From Roseimaritima sediminicola (GTDB lineage: Bacteria; Planctomycetota; Planctomycetia; Pirellulales; Pirellulaceae): a DNA stretch of 49,042 nt. A model generated the notes under the pieces. That model did no database searches and was not told the DNA's origin. It saw only the letters and a list, made by a program, of their open reading frames with translations. How positions within the stretch are numbered: the stretch's first letter is position 1; each line of letters starts with the position of its first letter. The stretch covers positions 1 to 49,042 of the forward strand of contig NZ_WIAD01000044.1 of NCBI RefSeq assembly GCF_009618275.1, written 5' to 3'. This document shows positions 7,695-16,834 of this stretch, in pieces. The position numbers and the translations under genes were made by a program.

Positions 7695-8660
7695 CTACAG
7701 TTCTTCGACCACGTTGCTGGTCTTTTGGGTGATCTTCTGCTCGAGCACCTGTCCCGGAGCCGCTTCGACCTTCAGCGTGAAGACCTGTTCGATGTCGGAG
7801 CGAATCAATCGTCCGGCTTGGTTATCGAACAGCATCACGCCGGTGCTTTTCTGATCGCCGAACTTGATGCTCGGTCCGCCCTCGGGGGCTTCGAAATCCA
7901 TCGTCATATCGACCCTGATGCTGTGCAGGGGCCGGCCATCGACTTCGACCGGACCTTCGTAGGTGTAGGTGCTGTCGACCTTCATATTGCCGACGGGCGT
8001 TTTCACCTCGGACCCGCTGGTCCACGAGTCGCCCTCCTGCATTGCCTGCTCGGGAAAGACGGGCGAGACCTTCTGCATCATTTCGCCCAGCTTCTCGGCC
8101 GACATCATGCCGCCGCCGACGGCACCCTGCAGGCCCGCCAGCGCTTCGTCCGGAATCTTCACGTCGGACACCTTGCCGCGCGGGCTCATGCGGTTGCGGA
8201 TCTCGGCTCCGACCATCGGCCGCAGCATCGCTTCCAGCTGGGCGGCTTGCCCTTCTTCCTCGGCCGGTTGATCGGTGTCCAGAACCATCTTGCCGGTCAC
8301 CGGGTTTTCGATGGTCATCAGGATCCGCGTGACTTCCGAGAGGATGGTCGCCGAGCCATCGGGGTGGACTTCGGTCGTATGCCACTTCGACCACGTCTTA
8401 TTGGTCGTCGAACTGCTGACCGTCGTCTCGGCAACTTTCATATCCTGGGTCATCTCCTGCGACATGACGACCTTCAGGTTTTGATCGGTGTTGAATTTCC
8501 AACGCAGCTGAGCTCCCTGTTCCGCCGCGTCCTGATCCGCCGCGGCTGGGGACGAATCGGCTTGGGACGAATCGGCGGGTTCCGGAGCCGGCGAGTCCTG
8601 AGCCACCCCCAGGCCGGCACAACCGAACGACAACAGAACAGCAAGACAGAGCGAACGCAT
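7695..8660 (-). CDS. Secreted DUF6263-like protein
   Basis: About 321 residues from ATG 8660; the frame is open 11 codons further but [20 protein letters not shown] is a proper signal peptide. The cysteine in SFGC does not sit in a classical lipobox, so lipidation is uncertain. An acidic Ala/Ser/Asp-rich linker (about 22-50) precedes the globular part, which begins with [19 protein letters not shown] and contains [24 protein letters not shown] and a beta-rich tail. This arrangement matches the DUF6263 family, common in planctomycetes and of unknown function; it is probably periplasmic. The assignment rests on recalled resemblance, not on catalytic residues. Confidence 0.8.
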   Translation of the reverse strand: MRSLCLAVLLSFGCAGLGVAQDSPAPEPADSSQADSSPAAADQDAAEQGAQLRWKFNTDQNLKVVMSQEMTQDMKVAETTVSSSTTNKTWSKWHTTEVHPDGSATILSEVTRILMTIENPVTGKMVLDTDQPAEEEGQAAQLEAMLRPMVGAEIRNRMSPRGKVSDVKIPDEALAGLQGAVGGGMMSAEKLGEMMQKVSPVFPEQAMQEGDSWTSGSEVKTPVGNMKVDSTYTYEGPVEVDGRPLHSIRVDMTMDFEAPEGGPSIKFGDQKSTGVMLFDNQAGRLIRSDIEQVFTLKVEAAPGQVLEQKITQKTSNVVEEL

Positions 8661-8725
8661 AGTGCGAGCCTTATGAAGGTGGGTGGGGAACATGGAATTG
8701 GACCTTCATCATTGTAGCCAACGGC

Positions 8726-9682
8726 TCAGCCGCCGCGCTCCGCTCTTTTTTTGCGGCTCAGCTTTTCCATGAACTTGCGTTCGCGGCGAGTCAGGCTGGC
8801 TTCGCCTTCGCGATGGATTTTTTCCAGGATCCGATCCGATTCGGCTTCCTCTTTGGCGGTCTGCTTGTCGGGATCATGCACCCGCAGCCGGGGCCCCGAA
8901 CGCAGCTTCGGAAGCCGTTTGCTGCCGGCGGTGGTCCACGCCGTCAGGTTGACCTGTTGGAGGTGGTAGAGGGCGGCGAAAGCCATTCCGGCCAGGTGAA
9001 CGTCGTAGGCGGTGCGGCCATCGCCGGAGATCGCTCCCAACAGGTTCAATACCGCAAACCCCACGGCCGCGATCCAGGCCTTGACCGGAATCGCAAAGAA
9101 CAGCAGCACGGTGGCGTGCGGATACAGAAAGGCGAACAGGATCGTCACCGCCTGCACTCCGCCCGAGGCGCCGACGACCGAAGCGGCGGGCGAAGCACCG
9201 GTCAGGAAGGCGTGCACGCCCCAGACGATGCCGCCGAGCAGGATCGAGACCAGATAAAACCGCAGGAACTCGCCGCGCCCCAGCCGCTGCTCGACGGCGT
9301 TGCCGAAGAAGAACAGGACCAGCATGTTCATTCCCAAGTGCAAAATATCGTCTTGGGCATGAGCAAATCCATAGGTCAGGAACTGCCACCACAACCAGGG
9401 CTTGGCCAGCGTATCGCCGTGGACGGCCATCCATTCGAATAACAGGTGCACGCGGACCGGGTTGCCCATCGAATCCATGCCGGTCCGCTGGACCAACAGG
9501 TTGATCAGGAACAGGGCCACGTTGACGACGATCAGGATCGTGGTGATCGACCGCTGGGACCGGCCCCCCAAGCCGAACCCACCCCCCGAGCCGAACCCGC
9601 CCCCCGAGCCGAACCCGCCCTGCGAGCCGCCACCGAAACCAGAATCGCCGGAGCGTGAGTATTCGCGATCGTACAGGCCCAT
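8726..9682 (-). CDS. Rhomboid family intramembrane serine protease with Gly-rich N-terminus
   Basis: 318 residues from ATG 9682. Residues 13-40 are a low-complexity Gly/Ser/Phe repeat; six transmembrane segments follow from about 46 to 240. The rhomboid signatures are present: H115-x-x-x-N119 in HLGMNMLVLFFFG, the catalytic serine in GASGG (S173) and the partner histidine in YDVHLAGMAF (H229). A basic cytosolic tail (about 265-318, many Lys/Arg/Glu) closes the protein. Rhomboids cleave single-pass membrane substrates inside the bilayer; the substrate is unknown. The gene is divergent from purE with about 165 bp between them. All residues expected of an active protease are seen. Confidence 0.92.
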   Translation of the reverse strand: MGLYDREYSRSGDSGFGGGSQGGFGSGGGFGSGGGFGLGGRSQRSITTILIVVNVALFLINLLVQRTGMDSMGNPVRVHLLFEWMAVHGDTLAKPWLWWQFLTYGFAHAQDDILHLGMNMLVLFFFGNAVEQRLGRGEFLRFYLVSILLGGIVWGVHAFLTGASPAASVVGASGGVQAVTILFAFLYPHATVLLFFAIPVKAWIAAVGFAVLNLLGAISGDGRTAYDVHLAGMAFAALYHLQQVNLTAWTTAGSKRLPKLRSGPRLRVHDPDKQTAKEEAESDRILEKIHREGEASLTRRERKFMEKLSRKKRAERGG

Positions 9683-9847
9683 AGTTTTTAGGACAGACTC
9701 AGCAAAGGGGGGAGGAAGAACATTTCGCGTGCCCGGTGGCGTCCAGGCAGTCTTATCCTAGCCCCGTACCAGGCCTTTCGGCTAGTTGGGACGCTGGTTA
9801 AAACAATCGCTTGCCCCACCCATTCCCCCAGACCAGAGGCTCTCTGG

Positions 9848-10348
9848 ATGTCCGATTCCACTTCTTCTGTCCAGGTGGGTGTCATCATGGGCAGCCGCAA
9901 CGATTGGGAGACCATGCGAGCGGCCGCCGAGACACTCGCGACGTTGGAAATCCCCCACGAAAGCCGCGTCGTGTCGGCTCATCGCACCCCGCAGGAAATG
10001 ATGCAGTACGCCGCGGGAGCTCGCGAGCGGGGCCTGCGAGTGATCATCGCCGGGGCGGGCGGGGCGGCGCACCTGCCGGGCATGGTCGCTTCGGAAACCA
10101 CGCTGCCGGTCATCGGTGTGCCGGTCCAAAGCCGCGCCCTGCAGGGCCTGGACTCTTTGTTGTCGATCGTCCAGATGCCCGGTGGCATCCCCGTGGCGAC
10201 GATGTCGATCGGCACTTCCGGCGCCAAGAACGCCGCCCTGATGGCCGCACGCATCCTGGCCCTATCCGACGACGCCCTAAGGACGCGGCTCGAAGCCTTC
10301 ATCCAGCAGCAACACGACGACGTCGTGGCCACCGCGGAGCTGCCCTGA
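9848..10348 (+). CDS. purE: N5-carboxyaminoimidazole ribonucleotide mutase PurE
   Basis: 166 residues, the normal length. The class I PurE signatures are present: [14 protein letters not shown] at the N-terminus, SAHRTPQEM (substrate-binding SAHR), [13 protein letters not shown] and [29 protein letters not shown]. It converts N5-CAIR to CAIR in de novo purine synthesis and is expected to be an octameric cytosolic enzyme. Its TGA overlaps the purK ATG (ATGA), so the two consecutive pathway enzymes are translationally coupled. Confidence 0.97.
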   Translation: MSDSTSSVQVGVIMGSRNDWETMRAAAETLATLEIPHESRVVSAHRTPQEMMQYAAGARERGLRVIIAGAGGAAHLPGMVASETTLPVIGVPVQSRALQGLDSLLSIVQMPGGIPVATMSIGTSGAKNAALMAARILALSDDALRTRLEAFIQQQHDDVVATAELP

Positions 10349-11514
10349 TGAGCGACGCACCACACATTATCGAGCCCGGCGCGACGATCGGGATGTTGGG
10401 CGGCGGACAACTGGGTCGCATGTTCATCCAGGCGGCCCAGCAGATGGGTTACCGCGTCGTCGTTCTCTCCGACGAAGCCGGCGGCCCGGCCGCTCAGGTG
10501 GCAAGCGAGGTGATCGCCGGTGATTATGCCTCGCACCACCTGGCCGCTCTGGCGGACAAGTGCCAGGTGGTGACGCTGGAATTCGAGAACATCCCGGACG
10601 ACGCCGTGCGAGCTCTGAGCGGTTCCGTGGCGACCTATCCCAACGCTCGGATCCTGCAGACGGCTCAGGACCGCAGCCTCGAGAAACAAACCATGGCCGA
10701 CTTTGGCCTGCCCGTCACCCCGTTCCGAACGATCGCCAATCCGGCCAGTGACGAAGGCCGAGCGCTGCTCAAGCAAGCCAGCGAAGAACTGGGCCTGCCG
10801 ATGATCCTGAAGACGGCCCGCAGCGGCTACGACGGCAAGGGCCAACGCAGCGTCCACAGCCTCGAGGAACTGGCCGACGCCGCCGCGGCGTTCGGTTCCC
10901 AGCGGATCGTGGCCGAGCAGCGGATCGCGTTCGATCGCGAGGTGTCCGTGTTGGTCGCCCGCAACCGCCACGGCGAGATGGCCGTGTATCCGTTGCTGGA
11001 AAACGATCATCGCAATCACATCCTGGCCGAGAGCATCTGTCCGGCGGACGTGCCCGGAGCGGTGGCGGCCGAAGCGGACCGGATCGCTCGCACGGTCGCC
11101 GAACGGCTGGACCTGGTGGGATTGCTGTGCGTCGAGATGTTCTTGATCGATGGCAACCGCCTGATGATCAACGAGATCGCTCCGCGGCCGCACAACTCCG
11201 GTCACCTGACGATCGAAGCGGCCGTGACCAGCCAATTCGAACAGCACGTCCGCGCGGTCTGCGGCCTGCCGCTGGGCTCGACCGAGCTGCGCTGCCCGGC
11301 GGCAATGGTCAACCTGCTGGGCGACCTCTGGCCTTCGGGCGGCGGCTCGCCCTGCTTTGCCGAAGCCCTCAAGGTGCCCGGCGTCAGCTTGCACCTGTAT
11401 GGCAAGGCCGAAGCGCGGGTGGGTCGCAAGATGGGCCACTTGACCGCCGTGGGCAGCAGCGTCGCCGAGGCCCGCGATCGGGCTCGCCAGGCCTACCGAT
11501 GCGTGGGCGGCTGA
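10348..11514 (+). CDS. purK: N5-carboxyaminoimidazole ribonucleotide synthase PurK
   Basis: 388 residues from ATG 10348, which overlaps the purE stop; the frame is open further upstream but that part is antiparallel noise inside purE. It begins with the biotin-carboxylase-like PreATP-grasp loop IGMLGGGQLGRMF. The ATP-grasp centre follows (PMILKTARSGYDGKGQ, then EQRIAFDREVSVLVARN) and the metal-binding segment INEIAPRPHNSGHLTIEA. PurK uses ATP and bicarbonate to carboxylate AIR to N5-CAIR, the substrate of PurE. The C-terminal domain, including GKAEARVGRKMGHLTAVG, is complete. Confidence 0.97.
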   Translation: MSDAPHIIEPGATIGMLGGGQLGRMFIQAAQQMGYRVVVLSDEAGGPAAQVASEVIAGDYASHHLAALADKCQVVTLEFENIPDDAVRALSGSVATYPNARILQTAQDRSLEKQTMADFGLPVTPFRTIANPASDEGRALLKQASEELGLPMILKTARSGYDGKGQRSVHSLEELADAAAAFGSQRIVAEQRIAFDREVSVLVARNRHGEMAVYPLLENDHRNHILAESICPADVPGAVAAEADRIARTVAERLDLVGLLCVEMFLIDGNRLMINEIAPRPHNSGHLTIEAAVTSQFEQHVRAVCGLPLGSTELRCPAAMVNLLGDLWPSGGGSPCFAEALKVPGVSLHLYGKAEARVGRKMGHLTAVGSSVAEARDRARQAYRCVGG

Positions 11515-11620
11515 GCGGCACCGGTGGCCGCCTCGCCAGTTTGCGCGAGCAGGATTAAGATCTGCACAGCGTTTCTATGTCTCGCCCTCGTTCCGTTTTG
11601 TTCCAACCCTCCAAACCGCC

Positions 11621-12805
11621 ATGTTTGAAACGGTTTCCACCGCTCCGCCGGACGCCATCTTGGGGCTCACCGAAGCCTTCCAGCAGGATTCCAATCCGGA
11701 AAAAATTAATCTCAGCGTCGGCGTCTACAAGGATGCCGAGGGCAAGACGCCGGTGCTCCAGTGCGTCAAAGCGGCCGAGCGGCGATTGATCGAGGACGAA
11801 GCCACCAAGTCGTACCTGGGCATCGACGGCCTGCCGGAGTACCGCAGCCACGTCGCCGGGTTGCTATTCGGCGAGCGGGTGCCGGCCGAGCGGCTGGCCG
11901 TGATCCAGACGCCCGGGGGCACCGGAGCGGTGCGGCTGGCGGCGGATTTCGTCAGCTCGCAGTTCGCCGGCGCAAAAGTCTGGATCTCCAATCCCACCTG
12001 GGCCAATCACCAGGCCATCTTTCAAGCCGCCGGCCTGCCGATCGAAACCTACCGCTACCTGAACGCCCAGCGGACGGGGCTGGATTTCGAAGGACTGCTT
12101 GCCGATTTGACCTCCGGTCCGGTCGCCGGCGACGCCGTGCTGCTGCACGCTTGCTGCCACAACCCCACGGGCGTGGACCCGACGGCCGAACAGTGGCAAC
12201 AGATCGCAGCCGTCCTGAAAGAGCGCCGTTTGCTGCCGATCATCGACTTTGCCTACCAGGGCTTCGGCAGCGGCCTGGAGGAAGACGCCGCCGGACTACA
12301 CACGATCCTCGACCACGTGGGCGAAGCCTTGGTGTGCAGCTCGTTCAGCAAGAACTTTGGGCTGTACAGCGAACGCGTCGGAGCGTTGACCCTGGTGGCC
12401 GAACAGGCCGACGCGGCCACGGCCGGGCGGAGCCAGCTGAAGCGGCTGGTGCGTTCCAATTACAGCAATCCACCTCGACACGGCGCCTCGGTCGTCGCTA
12501 CGGTGCTGGCCGATTCGGCGTTGACCGCCCAGTGGCATCAGGAATTGGCCGAGATGCGGCAGCGGATCGCGGCGATGCGCCAGGCGTTCGTCACGCGGAT
12601 GCGCGACAGTGGCGTCGAACGCGATTTTCGCTTCCTGCTGGACCAAAACGGCATGTTCTCCTTCAGTGGGCTGAACCCCATGCAGGTGGACGAGCTGCGC
12701 AGCCAACACAGCGTCTACATCGTCGGCAGCGGCCGCATCAACGTGGCCGGCATGACCGAGGAAAACCTGCCGCGGCTGTGCGAGGCGATCGCTGCGGTGC
12801 TGTAG
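11621..12805 (+). CDS. Class I aspartate/aromatic aminotransferase
   Basis: 394 residues. The N-terminal LSVGVYKDAEGKTPVL is typical of the I-alpha (AspC/TyrB) subgroup. The PLP site is complete: ISNPTWANH, HACCHNPTG, IIDFAYQGF and the Schiff-base lysine in SSFSKNFGLYSERVG (K244). The substrate-carboxylate arginine lies in the C-terminal small domain (SGRINVAGMTEENL region). It transfers the amino group between aspartate or aromatic amino acids and 2-oxoglutarate; preference cannot be read from sequence. The start ATG 11621 is about 106 bp after purK, so it is probably transcribed separately. Confidence is high for the family. Confidence 0.95.
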   Translation: MFETVSTAPPDAILGLTEAFQQDSNPEKINLSVGVYKDAEGKTPVLQCVKAAERRLIEDEATKSYLGIDGLPEYRSHVAGLLFGERVPAERLAVIQTPGGTGAVRLAADFVSSQFAGAKVWISNPTWANHQAIFQAAGLPIETYRYLNAQRTGLDFEGLLADLTSGPVAGDAVLLHACCHNPTGVDPTAEQWQQIAAVLKERRLLPIIDFAYQGFGSGLEEDAAGLHTILDHVGEALVCSSFSKNFGLYSERVGALTLVAEQADAATAGRSQLKRLVRSNYSNPPRHGASVVATVLADSALTAQWHQELAEMRQRIAAMRQAFVTRMRDSGVERDFRFLLDQNGMFSFSGLNPMQVDELRSQHSVYIVGSGRINVAGMTEENLPRLCEAIAAVL

Positions 12806-12971
12806 GCGCCGCGGCCGGAGCCGACATGTGAAGACCGCTGAAACGGGTCCTCGAACAGGCCCAGCGCACGGACTCCCCGAATCAGGAAAACGCCGACTCC
12901 CCGCCGCTGGACCAACTAGACTAGCGGCTCCGTTTCGGCTCGCCTGCCCCAGCTCCCCTCGGAGGCCCATC

Positions 12972-13898
12972 GTGATCTCTCACCACGCCGCTCGCCTCGC
13001 CCTGGCATCGCTGCTGTCCTTGTGCTGCCTTGCCGGTCCGACAACGGTCGCCGCCGCGGCGGATCTGATCGTCGACAATGTCCGCGGCAGCGATTTGCAA
13101 AACGACCGCGGCCTGCTGGGCACGCCGCCCACGTTCGGTCCTTACCGCACGATCACCCGGGCCCTGGCTGCCGCGGGCCCCGGCGACCGCATCGTGCTGA
13201 CCAAAACCGACCGGCCCTACCGGGAATGCATCAGCCTGACCGGCCTGACCCACAGCGGCACGCCCACCGAACCGCTGACGATTCTGGGCAACGGTGCGAC
13301 CCTGGACGGCAGCGAACCGGCACCGGCCGAATTTTGGCAGGCCCAGCCGCGGCAGCCGGACCTGTGGGTCCTGCTGCGCACACCGCCCGGCTTTGGCCTG
13401 TTGTTGATGCCAGAACCGGCCCTGCAGCGCGTCCTCAGCACGGGTGGACCGGTTCCCCTGGCCCAGCTGAAACCGCTGGACTGGACCCGCCAGAACGGCC
13501 GCATCTACCTCCGCACCGAACCCGGCCTGGGTCCGCGGAACTATCCCTTGCGAGTCACCCGGCAAACCACCGGGATCACCCTCTACGACGTCCAGCACGT
13601 GGTGATCGAAGACCTGACGGTGCGCGGCTTTCGCATCGACGGCATCAACGCGGCGGACCGCGTGACCGAGGTGCTGCTGCGAAACGTGACGACCTTGGAG
13701 AACGGCCGCAGCGGGGTCAGCGTCGGCGGAGCCAGTCGCGTCGTGCTCGAGGGCAGCGTCAGCGCGGGCAACGGCGAGAGTCAACTGCGAACCGAAGGCC
13801 GCGGTGCCTTGGCCTTGCGCGAAGTCGTCGCCGACGCCACCAGCGCCCCGGCGGTCGAACAAGACGGCGGCCGCCTGATCGGCAAACCGCTGGAGTAG
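12972..13898 (+). CDS. Secreted right-handed parallel beta-helix protein
   Basis: About 308 residues from GTG 12972, preceded by GGAGG at 12961; the frame runs 48 codons further upstream but that part lacks coding character. A signal peptide (hydrophobic core LALASLLSLCCLAG, cleavage near AAA-A-D) leads to LIVDNVRGSDLQND and FGPYRTITRALAAAGPGDRI, the usual opening of beta-helix (Pbh1/pectate-lyase-fold) proteins. Later strands, HVVIEDLTVRGFRIDGINA, EVLLRNVTTLENGRSGVSV and RVVLEGSVSAGNGES, repeat at about 22-residue spacing. Such proteins often bind or cleave polysaccharides; no catalytic residues are identifiable, so no activity is assigned. It is predicted periplasmic or extracellular and short for the group. 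Confidence 0.82.
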   Translation: MISHHAARLALASLLSLCCLAGPTTVAAAADLIVDNVRGSDLQNDRGLLGTPPTFGPYRTITRALAAAGPGDRIVLTKTDRPYRECISLTGLTHSGTPTEPLTILGNGATLDGSEPAPAEFWQAQPRQPDLWVLLRTPPGFGLLLMPEPALQRVLSTGGPVPLAQLKPLDWTRQNGRIYLRTEPGLGPRNYPLRVTRQTTGITLYDVQHVVIEDLTVRGFRIDGINAADRVTEVLLRNVTTLENGRSGVSVGGASRVVLEGSVSAGNGESQLRTEGRGALALREVVADATSAPAVEQDGGRLIGKPLE

Positions 13899-14387
13899 CG
13901 CTGCAACATCCTCTTAGCTTTGGGGCTGGCCGTAGCTGAAGTCGCCAGACTTTGGTTGTTGGTTGTTAGTTGTTAGTTGTTAGTTGTTGGTTGTTGGTTG
14001 TTGGTTGTTGGTTGTTGGTTGTTGGTTGTTGGGGAAGCGTTTTCCAAACTCTGGCGAGTTCAGCTACGGGGCGCTGGAGTCTAGGCTTTAGCCGATTTCC
14101 GCCTGAACTGCATCGCCCAAAAGGCTACACACCAGCATCCAATCTCTGGCGAGATCAGCTACCTTTTCGCCGTCCCGTTCCAAACTCTGGCGAGTTCAGC
14201 TACGGAGCGTTGGAGTCTAGGCTTTAGCCGATTTCTGCCTGAGCTGCATCGCCCAAACGGCTACACACCAGCATCCAATCTCTGGCGAGATCAGCTACGG
14301 AGCGCTTCGTTCATGGTATTCTGGGACATCTCGGGGCGGCACAACGGCGGGCCGCCGGCGACGTGAACGCGAGCCCAGTGGTGGCAG
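13899..14387. repeat. Intergenic repeat cluster: GTTGTTG heptamer array and 136-bp tandem duplication
   Basis: This 489-bp gap has no convincing gene. 13921-13955 is an inverted half-copy of the CCAAAGTCTGGCGACTTCAG family seen near 38870 and 41978. 13955-14031 is about 11 heptamers, GTTGTTG with early GTTGTTA variants. 14042-14162 and 14178-14298 are two ~121-bp direct copies with a 136-bp period, each opening with TTCCAAACTCTGGCGAG and closing with CTCTGGCGAGATCAGCTAC. Open frames here simply follow the repeats. Confidence 0.85.
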
Positions 14388-15344
14388 ATGGACCTCGACC
14401 AGCGACGCCTGCGCCTTCAGCAGGTCTTGGACGCATTGATTCACCTGGATGACTTCTCCAGCCGCGACGTGCAGCAGCGTTGCCAGGAACCGCAGGGCGG
14501 CTACGTCACCCGCACCCTGCAGGACCTGGTCAACACGGGCGTGCTGGAGCAACAGGGCGGTCCCCGCAACCGCCGCTTTCGCTGGGCCGTGCCCCGAGCT
14601 TCTTTCCGGCCGGCCGTCTGGATCGATCAACAGCTGCACGGTGACCAGGTCCGCGAGCTGCCGCCGGAGGAACGACCGCGGGAAAAACTGCTTCGCGACG
14701 GCCCAAGCACGCTGTCGACGGCCGAGTTGTTGGCGATCCTGATCCGGGTAGGCGTCCGCGGTGAATCGGCCGTGACCGGCGGCCGCAAGCTGGCCAATCG
14801 CTTCGCCACTCGGCTGCCGGAGCTGCGCGAGCACTCACGGCTGGAGCTGCGTGAGATCACCCGCGCGGTGACGGCCGCGAATTTTTGCCAGATCCAGGCC
14901 GGCATCGAACTGGGCCGCCGCGTCGCCGAAGCGGAAATCGCCGCCAGGCAGAACCGGCAAGCGACCAAGATCACCAGCACCTCGGCCGCGGTCGCCTACT
15001 GCGCCGAACAATTCCGCTACCTGGCCAACGACGCCACGCAGGAAGAGTTCCACATCGTCACGCTGGACACCAAACACAAACCGATTCGCACCCACCGAAT
15101 TACCGTGGGCACGCTGGACGCCAGCCTGGTGCATCCGCGCGAAGTTTTTCGGCCCGCGATCCGGGATGCAGCATCGGCCGTCCTGTTGGTGCATAATCAT
15201 CCCTCCGGCGACCCCACGCCCAGCCGCGAAGACCATCAGGTGACCGAGCGTCTGACCGAGGTCGGCGGGTTGATAGGCATCACGGTGTTGGATCACATTA
15301 TCGTCGCCAGCGAAAACTGTTTGAGCATTCGAGAGGTTTCATGA
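14388..15344 (+). CDS. radC: RadC family JAB/MPN-domain protein with extra N-terminal helical domain
   Basis: 318 residues, versus about 225 for typical RadC. Residues from about 85 to the end are a full RadC: the HhH-like part (ELPPEERPREKLLRDGPSTL onward), then the JAB metalloprotease-like domain with EEFHIVTLDTKHK and the metal motif HNHPSGDPTPSREDH. Residues 1-70 are additional and look like a small winged-helix unit (LDALIHLDDFSSRDVQQRC, then GYVTRTLQDLVNTGVLEQQ and a basic wing). RadC's biochemical role is unsettled; links to DNA repair and competence have been proposed. The added domain suggests DNA or protein binding. The TGA overlaps the GntP start (ATGA). The start is supported because the N-terminal domain has clean coding character. 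Confidence 0.9.
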   Translation: MDLDQRRLRLQQVLDALIHLDDFSSRDVQQRCQEPQGGYVTRTLQDLVNTGVLEQQGGPRNRRFRWAVPRASFRPAVWIDQQLHGDQVRELPPEERPREKLLRDGPSTLSTAELLAILIRVGVRGESAVTGGRKLANRFATRLPELREHSRLELREITRAVTAANFCQIQAGIELGRRVAEAEIAARQNRQATKITSTSAAVAYCAEQFRYLANDATQEEFHIVTLDTKHKPIRTHRITVGTLDASLVHPREVFRPAIRDAASAVLLVHNHPSGDPTPSREDHQVTERLTEVGGLIGITVLDHIIVASENCLSIREVS

Positions 15345-16822
15345 TTTGGATTCAGGTGGGCGTCGCCGTCGCGGTGGTGCTGGTTGCCATCCTGTGGCTG
15401 CGGCTGCACGCCTTGCTGGCGCTGTTGGCGGCGGGGTTGTTGGTCGCGGTGACCACCCCGGTCGAAGCCCTCGAACAATTCGCACTCGGCCAAGTCGAAG
15501 CCGGCAAGTGGACGGCGCAAGCCGCCGAGGATTTCGTCACCAGCGGCCCGGCCGATCGCCTGGCCACCGCGTTCGGTTCGACCGCCGGCAACGTGGGCAT
15601 CCTGATCGCCATGGCCAGCATCATCGGCGTCTGCCTGCTGGAAAGCGGCGCGGCGCAGACGATCATCGATCGCGCCCTGGCACTGGTCGGCCCCAAGCGC
15701 GTGCCGGAAGCGCTCATGGCCAGCTCGTTTCTGCTGGGGATTCCGGTTTTCTTCGACACGGTTTTCTATCTGATGATCCCCCTGGCCCGCACCCTGCGGC
15801 GCCGACTCGGCGGCGATTATGTGCTGTTCATCCTGGCCATCCTGGCCGGCGGTTCGCTGGCCCATTCGCTGGTCCCACCCACGCCCGGGCCGCTGCAGGT
15901 GGCCGACACGCTGGACGTCGACGTGGCCACGCTGATGCTGACCGGATTGGTCGTCTGCGGCTGCAGCAGCGTCGTCTCGCTGGGGATCGCACGGGGCATC
16001 AATCGTTTGATCACCGTGCCGCTGCGTGACACGGCCGATCAATCCGCCGGGGACGGAGCGGCGGAGGCGGAGCAGCAAAAGGAACTGGGACTGGACGACC
16101 GCGGCTTGCCGGGGCAGGTGGGGCCGGCCGAGGAGGCTCGACCGACCGGGCCGCCGCTGCTGTGGGCCCTGCTGCCGATCGTCCTGCCGGTGGTCTTGAT
16201 CGGTTTTGGAACGGCCTTTCGCATGTCGGTCGGCCGGCACCCGGTCGTGGAATTGCTCAGCGACAAAAACGTGGCGTTGGGACTATCGGCCGCTGTGGCG
16301 CTGTTGCTGCTGCGGTACGGCCGCTGTGCGGATGCCGACCACCGCCGGCGGCGCAATCAGGCCGTCGGGCGGGCGTTGGCCGGCGGGGCAACGATCATTC
16401 TGATCACGGCCGCGGGCGGCGCCTTCGGGGCGATGCTGCGGCAAGCCGGCATCGCGGCGGTGGTGGCCGACCTGGTCCACGGCGGCTCGGGCCTGAGCGT
16501 GCTGGCGATCGCGTTTCTGGTCACCGCGGCGATCCGCACCCTGCAGGGTTCGGCGACGGTCGCCATGATCACGGCCGCCGGACTGCTGCAGGATCTGGCC
16601 ACGACCGGCACGCTGCCCTTTCATCCGGTGTACCTGGCGCTGGCGATCGGCGCGGGCAGCAAACCGATCTCATGGATGACCGACAGCGGTTTCTGGGTGA
16701 TCTGCAAGATGAGCGGCATGACCGAATCGGAAGGCCTCCGCACGGTCACGCCCATGATGACGGCGATGGGCTTTGTGGCTCTGGTCATCACGATGCTCGG
16801 CGCAGTCCTCTTTCCCATGTAA
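15341..16822 (+). CDS. GntP family gluconate/organic-acid permease
   Basis: 493 residues with about 12 hydrophobic segments. It starts IWIQVGVAVAVVLVAILWL and contains the GntP-type stretches GSTAGNVGILIAMASIIG, LLESGAAQTIIDRAL, IPVFFDTVFYLMIPLARTL, ILAGGSLAHSLVPPTPGPL and GSKPISWMTDSGFWVI. Members import gluconate, idonate or related hydroxy acids with protons. The central cytosolic loop (about 225-265) is longer and more acidic than usual. Which acid is carried is not evident, since no sugar-acid kinase lies nearby. It overlaps radC at the start and ends 12 bp before the metallopeptidase gene, so all four genes 14388-18909 are probably one transcript. Confidence 0.92.
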   Translation: MIWIQVGVAVAVVLVAILWLRLHALLALLAAGLLVAVTTPVEALEQFALGQVEAGKWTAQAAEDFVTSGPADRLATAFGSTAGNVGILIAMASIIGVCLLESGAAQTIIDRALALVGPKRVPEALMASSFLLGIPVFFDTVFYLMIPLARTLRRRLGGDYVLFILAILAGGSLAHSLVPPTPGPLQVADTLDVDVATLMLTGLVVCGCSSVVSLGIARGINRLITVPLRDTADQSAGDGAAEAEQQKELGLDDRGLPGQVGPAEEARPTGPPLLWALLPIVLPVVLIGFGTAFRMSVGRHPVVELLSDKNVALGLSAAVALLLLRYGRCADADHRRRRNQAVGRALAGGATIILITAAGGAFGAMLRQAGIAAVVADLVHGGSGLSVLAIAFLVTAAIRTLQGSATVAMITAAGLLQDLATTGTLPFHPVYLALAIGAGSKPISWMTDSGFWVICKMSGMTESEGLRTVTPMMTAMGFVALVITMLGAVLFPM

Positions 16823-16834
16823 CCTTGCCCTGTT

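Noticed and set aside
13970-14227. 85-residue open frame
   Set aside because: Translation of the GTTGTTG array and the 136-bp repeat only.
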